From assembly GCA_051747785.1 (NCBI GenBank), contig JBNJGN010000014.1, positions 1 to 18,424 on the forward strand: a stretch of DNA of 18,424 nucleotides, in the 5' to 3' direction. Of this stretch, positions 7,878 through 13,569 are shown piece by piece. Within the stretch, counting starts at the first letter, position 1. Each line of letters starts with the position of its first letter. The stretch comes from SKVL01 sp051747785 (GTDB taxonomy: Bacteria; Patescibacteriota; Minisyncoccia; Phycocordibacterales; CSBR16-193). Both the position numbers and the translations under genes were made by a program. The notes beneath the pieces were generated by a model. That model did no database searches and was not told where the DNA came from. It worked only from the letters and a program-made list of their open reading frames with translations.

Positions 7878-9398
7878 ATGCCTAAGGTGGAGGAAATACT
7901 CAATCTGATCAACGAACCGTCTGCAGAAGATGTTGATGTTATTAAACGTGCTTACTCTTTTGCTGAAGAAGCCCACAGAGAACATAAAAGATACTCTGGA
8001 GAGCCGTACTTTATTCACGTCTTTGAAACTGCAAGAATACTGGCAGAATTCGGTATGCGCGGAAAAACCGTTGCGGCGGGGTTACTGCATGACACCATAG
8101 AAGATACGGATATAGCCCCCGAAGAACTAAAAGAAGAGTTCGGAGAGGAGATCTTCTTCTTGGTAGAAGGTGTAACAAAACTCGGAAAGGTCCGTTACCA
8201 AGGAATGGACAGGCACAACGAGAGCTTAAGAAAGCTCTTTATGGCAACAGCTCAAGATATCAGAGTTATAATCATACGCCTAGCCGACCGGCTACACAAC
8301 ATAAGAACACTAGAGCACGTACCGGAAAGAAAACAGAGAAGGATCGCTAAAGAGACTCTTGATGTTTATGCTCCAATAGCATACCGACTGGGAATACAGC
8401 GTATTCACAGGGAATTGGAAGATAACGCTTTTCCTTACGTATACCCCCAAGCATATAAAGAGGTAAAAGAACTTCTAAACAAGCAAAAAAGAAAACGCCA
8501 CAATGATCTGGATAAGTTTCGCAGATCAATAATTAAAGAGATGACCAAGCAAGGCATTAAGAATTTCAAAACAGATTACCGCGTAAAAGGTCTGTACAGC
8601 TTATATCTCAAATATCTTCGCAAAGGTAAAGATATGAATAACATATATGACATATTAGCGGTAAGGATCATAGTTCCGACGGTAGCTGATTGCTACAATG
8701 TGCTAGGAATAATACACGGCAACTGGAGATTAATGCCCAATCGCATAAAAGACTATATCTCTTTCCAAAAGCCCAACGGCTACCAAAGTTTACATACCAC
8801 CGTTTTCACCGGAGACGGCACTCTAGCTGAAGTGCAAATAAAAACCGAAGAGATGCACATAGAGGCTGAGTACGGAATTGCTTCTCATATCGCTTATAAA
8901 GAAGGATCCTCGGCAAATAACGGAAAAAACTGGATATCAAAATTGATGCCCTTCGGAAAAGATAAAGATCCGACAATGATGTCCTCAAATAAAGACATAC
9001 CTTACTGGATAAAAGAACTCCTATATGGAGACAACTCCGAGAAAGACAGCTCAGACTTCGTTGACTCCTTGAGAAGCGATCTTTTTGAACAGAGAATATT
9101 TGTTTTCACTCCTAAGGGTGACGTTATAGATCTACCCCTAAATGCATCGCCCATAGATTTCGCTTACGCCGTTCATTCCGATATTGGTGACAAAACGTTC
9201 GGCGCAAAAGTCAACGACAAGATGGCCTCTTTGGATAAACCTCTACAAAATGGCGACACGGTAGAAATACAGACAAAATCTTCAAGTAAACCTACCGAGA
9301 AATGGCTAAGACACGCTAAAACTACACTGGCTCAAAGACGTATAAGAACGGCTCTCTCCAAAAACAAAAAAGAGTCCTACATGTATCCGGAAAACTAA
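7878..9398 (+). CDS. rsh: RelA/SpoT homologue, (p)ppGpp synthetase/hydrolase
   Basis: The enzyme makes and degrades the alarmone (p)ppGpp. With the ATG at 7878 the protein is 506 aa. The frame extends upstream to GTG at 7857, but that codon lies between the -35 and -10 boxes and is rejected. The HD hydrolase domain keeps H47 (YFIHVFETA), H71-D72 (LLHDTIEDT) and N141 (LADRLHNIRT), so hydrolysis looks possible. The synthetase domain (about 230-345) has IYDILAVRI, DYISFQKPNGYQSLHT (292-307) and LAEVQIKTEEMHIEAEYG (316-333). The TGS domain is about 406-465 (RIFVFTPKGDVIDLP...NGDTVEIQT). The protein stops there: the zinc-finger and ACT domains of full-length (about 700-aa) Rel proteins are absent, so regulation by those domains must be missing or replaced. 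Its 3' end converges with parB across 26 bp. Confidence 0.93.
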   Translation: MPKVEEILNLINEPSAEDVDVIKRAYSFAEEAHREHKRYSGEPYFIHVFETARILAEFGMRGKTVAAGLLHDTIEDTDIAPEELKEEFGEEIFFLVEGVTKLGKVRYQGMDRHNESLRKLFMATAQDIRVIIIRLADRLHNIRTLEHVPERKQRRIAKETLDVYAPIAYRLGIQRIHRELEDNAFPYVYPQAYKEVKELLNKQKRKRHNDLDKFRRSIIKEMTKQGIKNFKTDYRVKGLYSLYLKYLRKGKDMNNIYDILAVRIIVPTVADCYNVLGIIHGNWRLMPNRIKDYISFQKPNGYQSLHTTVFTGDGTLAEVQIKTEEMHIEAEYGIASHIAYKEGSSANNGKNWISKLMPFGKDKDPTMMSSNKDIPYWIKELLYGDNSEKDSSDFVDSLRSDLFEQRIFVFTPKGDVIDLPLNASPIDFAYAVHSDIGDKTFGAKVNDKMASLDKPLQNGDTVEIQTKSSSKPTEKWLRHAKTTLAQRRIRTALSKNKKESYMYPEN

Positions 9399-9424
9399 GA
9401 CTTTTAATAAAAACCAAAAGATCT

Positions 9425-11218
9425 TTATATACTGAAATTACGAACAGAGTAGAGATCTTCGTCATCATGCCCCTGGCCACTGGGAGGTTCGCTTAGAGTG
9501 GTACCTTCTCCATTTTCTTCATAAGAGCTACCACTTTCTTCTCTTTCAGACACAGATTCTTCTTGTGTTTCATTATTATTTTGAGATTTGTCTTCAGACT
9601 CCTGTTTTATCTCTTCTACCAAAGACCCCGATCCAGTATCTTCGCCATAAAGACCGGAAGAGCTCTCTTGCTGGTCTTCTCTGTAGACACTCTCCGTCTG
9701 AAGTGGCCTTTCTTCTTGAGGCTCTTCATAAGGAGTTTCTTTAATCCTCTCTTCTGTTAACTCTTCTATATCCTCTTCCAGAGACTTTTCTTTTTGGTAC
9801 AGACCGCCTTCTTCATAAGGCCTAACAGAAGAAAACTCCCGCTGGTCTTCTTTGTAGACACTCTCCGTCTGAGGTGGCCTTTCTTCTTGAGGCTTTTCAT
9901 AAGGAGTTTCTTTAATCCTCTCTTCTGTTAACTCTTCTATATCCTCTTCCAGAGACTTTTCTTTTTGGTAAACATCTTTATCTTGAGAAATATTCTGATC
10001 ATTAATATCCTCCCTTTCTACTTTTTCTCCACGATAGATCTTTGCATCATCATCTTCAGCGCGAGAATAAAAGGAGGCGGATATTCTCTCCCATATTCCG
10101 GTCTTTTCAGGTGCTGGCCCTTCTTGAGGAACCTCTTCAGAAACAGCCTCAGTGGTATCTTGTTCAGAAATTTGCCCTTCATTCATTTTTGGATCCTTAG
10201 GATGAGTATCTTTCTCTTCATAGACATCAGCCATATCGGCACCTTTAACCTCACCTGCAGAATATGTGCCCTGCTTCGCATCACGCTCTACGGCGTCGCT
10301 ATCAGATACCGATGCGCTTTCCTCTTTCTTTGCACCCTCATCTTTAGTGGCTTGGGCCAAAAAATTCTCCAACATAGGAGCATTTCCTTGCTTCTTATAA
10401 AGTTTCAGTATATCTAAAAGAGCATGGAGATCTTCTTGAGAGAAATAGTCTATTGATATCTTACCTCCCACCTCTTTGCTTTCTATATTGACCCTTGTTC
10501 CAAGAGATTCGGTAAACTCTTTCTCCAGTGTTTCCAATTCAGGATCAACCTTGGAAGGTTTTCTAACCTTCTCCTTGGCTATCTTCTTGGCTATTCTCTC
10601 GGTCTCTCTTACCGAAGACTTCTTATACATTACCTCCTTAAAAAGAGTCTTCTGTTCTTCAGGTCTATGTGAGAGCATCAAAAGAGGTCGGGCGTGTCCC
10701 TCTGAGAGACGCCCGGAACTTAGAGCATTTAGTATCTCATCAGGCAAGGTCAAGATCCTCATAGTATTACTTACATACTCCCTGCTCTTTCCTACCTTTT
10801 TGGCTATCTGTGTTTTATTGAAAGAGAACTTTTTGGCCAGTTTATCAAAAGCTCTTGCCCGCTCAACCACATTAAGATCTTCTCTTTGAAGATTCTCAAT
10901 AATAGCAAGCTCCAGCTTCATTAGGTCATTCTCTTCCCCACTCCTTATAAGGACAGGCACCTGTTTAACACCGGCAAGCTTGGCGGCTCTAAGCCTTCTC
11001 TCTCCGGATATAAGCTCATACTTAACAGAAAGCCCACCGTCTTCCTTGGGTAGCTCTTGACGAGTTACCACCAAAGCCTGAAGAACCCCGTACTGGCGAA
11101 TAGAGTTAGCCAGACTCTGAAGTTCTTCTTCATTAAATTCTCTTCTTGGTTGGTAGGGATTCGGTTCTATTTTATCTACTTCAACCCAAAAGACCGAGTC
11201 TTGATGAAAGTATGACAT
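9425..11218 (-). CDS. parB: ParB/Spo0J-family chromosome partition protein with long acidic tail
   Basis: ParB proteins bind parS sites near the origin and slide as CTP-dependent clamps to help segregate chromosomes. Residues 1-290 are canonical: VDKIEPNPYQPRREF (14-28), the CTP-binding motifs GERRLRA (72-78) and ENLQREDLNVVERA (108-121), a helix-turn-helix (about 132-152, KTQIAKKVGKSREYVSNTM), SGRLSEGHARPLL (168-180) and a C-terminal dimerisation-like segment (about 240-275). Residues about 291-597 form a tail rich in Glu, Asp, Ser, Gln and Lys, predicted disordered, that contains two copies of a 43-residue unit with a 57-residue period. Usual ParB length is about 280-300 aa, so the tail doubles the protein. 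No parA lies in this window, and I did not identify a parS site. It converges with rsh. Confidence 0.93.
   Translation of the reverse strand: MSYFHQDSVFWVEVDKIEPNPYQPRREFNEEELQSLANSIRQYGVLQALVVTRQELPKEDGGLSVKYELISGERRLRAAKLAGVKQVPVLIRSGEENDLMKLELAIIENLQREDLNVVERARAFDKLAKKFSFNKTQIAKKVGKSREYVSNTMRILTLPDEILNALSSGRLSEGHARPLLMLSHRPEEQKTLFKEVMYKKSSVRETERIAKKIAKEKVRKPSKVDPELETLEKEFTESLGTRVNIESKEVGGKISIDYFSQEDLHALLDILKLYKKQGNAPMLENFLAQATKDEGAKKEESASVSDSDAVERDAKQGTYSAGEVKGADMADVYEEKDTHPKDPKMNEGQISEQDTTEAVSEEVPQEGPAPEKTGIWERISASFYSRAEDDDAKIYRGEKVEREDINDQNISQDKDVYQKEKSLEEDIEELTEERIKETPYEKPQEERPPQTESVYKEDQREFSSVRPYEEGGLYQKEKSLEEDIEELTEERIKETPYEEPQEERPLQTESVYREDQQESSSGLYGEDTGSGSLVEEIKQESEDKSQNNNETQEESVSEREESGSSYEENGEGTTLSEPPSGQGHDDEDLYSVRNFSI
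9671..9970 (-). repeat. 171-bp-period tandem repeat in the parB tail (two copies)
   Basis: The 129-bp segments 9671-9799 and 9842-9970 are near-identical and lie 171 bp apart, so the repeat keeps the reading frame (57 codons). They encode ParB residues about 474-516 and 417-459, both starting YQKEKSLEEDIEELTEERIK and containing ETPYE.PQEERP.QTESVY. The intervening 42 bp differ. The few mismatches suggest a recent in-frame duplication. Confidence 0.9.
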
Positions 11219-11292
11219 TTCTATATAAAGCTACATTAACCGCTATAATGATGATTGTAGCATACATAAATACAGGGCGCATGTGCATTTTC

Positions 11293-11320
11293 TTGACATA
11301 ACTAAAAATACAAGTAAATT
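11293..11320 (+). promoter_or_regulatory. Promoter of the 121-aa hypothetical gene
   Basis: A perfect -35 TTGACA (11293-11298) is followed by a 16-bp spacer and TAAATT (11315-11320, 4/6). The predicted start near 11327 leaves a leader of about 75 nt before the ATG at 11403, unlike the leaderless genes nearby. Confidence 0.5.
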
Positions 11321-11340
11321 GAAGAAAGTTCTTTAGAAGC

Positions 11341-11397
11341 ACCACCTTTAGGTTTTTTGAAAAAAATGGTCTAAACCATATTTAGTAAAAGGGAGGT
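11341..11397 (+). promoter_or_regulatory. Structured 5' leader with a possibly sequestered Shine-Dalgarno site
   Basis: ACCACCTTTA (11341-11350) can pair, with one mismatch and small bulges, with TAAAAGGGAGGT (11386-11397), which contains the Shine-Dalgarno GGGAGG (11391-11396). A small perfect hairpin, ATGGT-CTAA-ACCAT (11366-11379), sits between the two arms. The GGGAGG lies six bases before the ATG and is the only strong ribosome-binding site in the window. The fold was found by eye and no energy was calculated. Confidence 0.35.
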
Positions 11398-11402
11398 ACG
11401 AA

Positions 11403-11768
11403 ATGGTCAAAAATGTACAGTTTAAGAGATTGACAGAGGACATCCCCATTGACCCGAAAAAAGTGTATGAAGTTAACGGCCTTGACACAAACTGTATCAG
11501 TGTTAAATCCGGAATGATCGCTTTTTTCTACTGTCAGACAACGGGTGGTGATATTTTACCAACCTTCGTAAAAAGCAGAAAACACCGCAAGTACATCATA
11601 ATGAAACCCAGAAGGTCAGAAAAAATTATTCTGCCTTTTTATCGCAACCGGCAGAAAAACAGCGGAGTTATTATTGAGCACCAGTACGGTGAGATCCACT
11701 TTTTTCAAGGAAACCAGCTTATAAGGATATTCTGCTTTGAAAAAGAGTGCTTCCGCCTGCCCTTTTAA
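11403..11768 (+). CDS. Hypothetical 121-aa protein, stand-alone transcription unit
   Basis: I do not recognise this protein. It is basic and mixed alpha/beta-looking, with no signal peptide or membrane helix. Visible features are a hydrophobic IAFFYCQTTGG (about 40-50), a strongly basic KSRKHRKYIIMKPRRSEK (about 57-74), an aromatic IHFFQGNQLIRIFCFEKECF stretch near the C-terminus and four Cys (about 31, 44, 111, 116). The basic patch could bind nucleic acid, but that is speculation. The gene has its own TTGACA promoter, a leader of about 75 nt, a strong Shine-Dalgarno GGGAGG six bases before the ATG, and a terminator 12 bp after the stop. Every other gene here lacks a Shine-Dalgarno site, so this one is initiated differently and may be highly expressed or recently acquired. 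Confidence 0.8.
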   Translation: MVKNVQFKRLTEDIPIDPKKVYEVNGLDTNCISVKSGMIAFFYCQTTGGDILPTFVKSRKHRKYIIMKPRRSEKIILPFYRNRQKNSGVIIEHQYGEIHFFQGNQLIRIFCFEKECFRLPF

Positions 11769-11780
11769 AAACCCTATCAA

Positions 11781-11809
11781 GCGGCCATTAGTAAGGTGGC
11801 CGCTTTCTC
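11781..11809 (+). terminator. Intrinsic terminator after the 121-aa gene
   Basis: The perfect 7-bp stem GCGGCCA (11781-11787) / TGGCCGC (11797-11803), with a 9-base loop, is followed by TTTCTC. It lies 12 bp after the stop and 12 bp before the SET gene start, so it separates the two units. The T-tract is short, so some read-through into the SET gene is possible. Confidence 0.72.
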
Positions 11810-11815
11810 ATTACC

Positions 11816-12214
11816 ATGCCCTCAAAAATACCTAAAAAAACAAAATTCCAACTCAAAGTAAAAAAGAGTAACGCCGGACTGGGTCTTTTCACTGAAGAGT
11901 CCATTCCCCGCGGTGAATTTATAATAGAGTATTTCGGCCCTCGTCTTTCCAATAAACAGGCAAACGAGAGAGGTGGAAAGTATCTTTTTGAAGCTCAAGA
12001 TGGAGTAGTAATAGACGGAAGTTCTCGGGAGAATCTAGCTCGCTACATCAATCATTCATGCAAACCCAATTCCAAAGCATACAGTGAAGGGAAAAGAGTG
12101 ATGGTATATTCTAAAAGGAAGATAGAAGCCGAAGAAGAGATAACCTGTCATTACGGAAAAGAATACTTTGAGAGCATCATTAAACCTCAAGGCTGTAAAT
12201 GTGGTCATCACTAA
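11816..12214 (+). CDS. SET-domain protein, putative protein lysine methyltransferase
   Basis: SET domains transfer methyl groups from S-adenosylmethionine to lysine side chains. The 132-aa protein is essentially one SET domain: KSNAGLGLFTEESIPRGEFI (about 17-36), which fits the N-terminal cofactor-binding GxG region; YLFEAQDGVVIDGSSREN (about 56-73); the hallmark RYINHSCKPN (76-85); MVYSKRKIEAEEEIT (96-110); and HYGKEYF (112-118), which replaces the usual YDY motif but keeps aromatic residues. It ends GCKCGHH, so C127 and C129, perhaps with a terminal His and C82, could form a reduced post-SET zinc site. The basic N-terminus (KIPKKTKFQLKVKK) could contact nucleic acid or a substrate. It lies just after a terminator and 40 bp before miaA; I see no clear promoter or Shine-Dalgarno site. 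The substrate is unknown (bacteria have no nucleosomal histones). Confidence 0.88.
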   Translation: MPSKIPKKTKFQLKVKKSNAGLGLFTEESIPRGEFIIEYFGPRLSNKQANERGGKYLFEAQDGVVIDGSSRENLARYINHSCKPNSKAYSEGKRVMVYSKRKIEAEEEITCHYGKEYFESIIKPQGCKCGHH

Positions 12215-12236
12215 AAGTTTTTTAGATCTTTAAAAA

Positions 12237-12245
12237 TGTTATACT
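12237..12245 (+). promoter_or_regulatory. Extended -10 promoter of miaA
   Basis: TGTTATACT (TGn plus TATACT) ends 9 bases before the miaA ATG at 12255, so the leader would be 0-3 nt. The same TGTTATACT sequence precedes the ftsQ-like gene on the other strand. Confidence 0.45.
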
Positions 12246-12254
12246 GATTTACAT

Positions 12255-13148
12255 ATGGAAAAACCTTTGATCGCCGTGGTCGGTCCGACCTCTACCGGCA
12301 AGAGTGACTTGGCGGTAGATATTGCACTTGAATTCTCGGGAGAGGTTGTTTCTGCCGATTCCAGACAGGTTTATCAAGGTCTTGATATAGGGACCGGAAA
12401 GATAACGGAAGAAGAAATGAGAGGAGTCCCTCACCATATGCTTGATGTTGCCTCACCTTACAGGCGTTTTACCGTACAAGAGTATAAAAAGGAAGCAGAG
12501 AGAGCCGTAGAAGAGATACACAACAGAGGTAATCTTCCCATTGTATGCGGAGGCACCGGTTTTTATATCTCGGCTCTTCTTGACAATATTGAGTTTCCCA
12601 AAGTATCGCCAGACAGTGAGTTCAGAAAGGAGTGCGAGAAAAAAGATCCCACAGTTCTTTTTGAAGAGCTCAAAGACCAAGACCCCAAGAGAGCTGAGGA
12701 GATAGACCCTTCCAATAAAAACCGTGTTATTCGAGCACTTGAGATAGTCAAATATTTCGGGTCCGTACCCGAGGTAAAGAAGAGAGGCTCTATATATAAC
12801 AAGCTGATAATAGGTATAGACAGGGAGTCCGAAGAACTGAAAGAACGAATAGAGAAAAGACTGCTAAAGCGCCTTGAGGAGGGAATGGTAGAAGAAGCCA
12901 AAAAACTCAATGAACAAGGGCTGACTTTTGAGCGTATGGAGGAGCTAGGTCTTGAATATCGCTACCTGGCCCAATACTTAAAAGGAGAGACAGACAGAGC
13001 GGAAATGGTAGAGAAAATAAAGAACGCCAGCTGGCAGTATGTTAAAAGACAGAGAACATGGTTTAAAAAAGACGATCGCATATACTGGTTCCATCCCAAT
13101 GAAAAAGAACTGATACTCAGAAAGATAACTGAGTTCTTTATTGAGTAA
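12255..13148 (+). CDS. miaA: tRNA dimethylallyltransferase MiaA
   Basis: MiaA transfers a dimethylallyl group from DMAPP to N6 of A37 in tRNAs that read U-starting codons. The 297-aa protein has the P-loop GPTSTGKS (10-17), the substrate motif SADSRQVYQGLDIGTGK (33-49), GVPHHMLDV (about 56-64), VCGGTGFYISALL (about 97-109), NKNRVIRALEI (about 154-164) and the C-terminal QYVKRQRTWFKKDDRIYWF (about 256-274). Length is normal. It has an extended -10 box and no Shine-Dalgarno site. It is followed 24 bp later by the small membrane protein gene, and the three genes from miaA to the Clp-like gene probably share a transcript. Confidence 0.96.
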   Translation: MEKPLIAVVGPTSTGKSDLAVDIALEFSGEVVSADSRQVYQGLDIGTGKITEEEMRGVPHHMLDVASPYRRFTVQEYKKEAERAVEEIHNRGNLPIVCGGTGFYISALLDNIEFPKVSPDSEFRKECEKKDPTVLFEELKDQDPKRAEEIDPSNKNRVIRALEIVKYFGSVPEVKKRGSIYNKLIIGIDRESEELKERIEKRLLKRLEEGMVEEAKKLNEQGLTFERMEELGLEYRYLAQYLKGETDRAEMVEKIKNASWQYVKRQRTWFKKDDRIYWFHPNEKELILRKITEFFIE

Positions 13149-13172
13149 GCATTAACTATTTACTAAATTAAA

Positions 13173-13565
13173 ATGAAAACGGCACTCATACTTCCCACTT
13201 ATATTTGGTGGCACTATGTAAGAGCCCCTTACTGCATAATCGCGCTCACTCTTAATTTCGCCGGCGGAATATTATACTTTTTCTCCATAACCCTTCTTTT
13301 AAAAACCCTTTTCTCCCCTTGGAGAAGACTGTCCGAAGATTACCCGGAGAATTTTAACTTTGGAGAAATAGCTACTTCTCTGGTAGTTAACTCCTTGATG
13401 AGAGTAGTCGGGGCAGTAATGAGAACGATAACTATCATTACAGGACTCTTCTTTACATTGCTGTCTTTCATTATGGGCATTCTTTTCTTTGTATACTGGC
13501 TTTTAATGCCAGTTGCCTTAGTTTTTCTTCTAACCTGGGGGTCTATTATAATTTTCGTTTATTAA
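13173..13565 (+). CDS. Small polytopic membrane protein paired with the Clp-like ATPase
   Basis: The 130-aa product is mostly hydrophobic. Likely membrane segments are at about 21-42, 63-80 (weaker), 83-105 and 106-129. Between them sits a charged loop FSPWRRLSEDYPENFNFGE. No catalytic motif is seen and I cannot name the family. It lies 24 bp after miaA and 4 bp before the Clp-like gene, whose product also has two membrane helices, so a complex in the same membrane is a reasonable inference. I recall similar pairs of a small membrane protein and a Clp-type ATPase in Parcubacteria genomes, but this is recollection, not a search result. Confidence 0.82.
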   Translation: MKTALILPTYIWWHYVRAPYCIIALTLNFAGGILYFFSITLLLKTLFSPWRRLSEDYPENFNFGEIATSLVVNSLMRVVGAVMRTITIITGLFFTLLSFIMGILFFVYWLLMPVALVFLLTWGSIIIFVY

Positions 13566-13569
13566 GAAT

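Noticed and set aside
9399..9424. Possible bidirectional terminator between the rsh and parB stops
   Set aside because: The AGACTTTT / AAAAGATCT arms are mismatched and AT-only apart from one or two pairs. It is too weak to call.
9965..10417. Open reading frame of 150 codons antisense to parB, hydrophobic
   Set aside because: It is the complement of the acidic Glu/Asp/Lys-rich tail; GAA/GAG codons reverse to TTC/CTC, which creates false hydrophobic peptides.
11219..11260. Promoter of parB around TTATAT just before its ATG
   Set aside because: The hexamer would lie only 3-4 bases from the ATG, and no -35 is visible, so no position can be supported.
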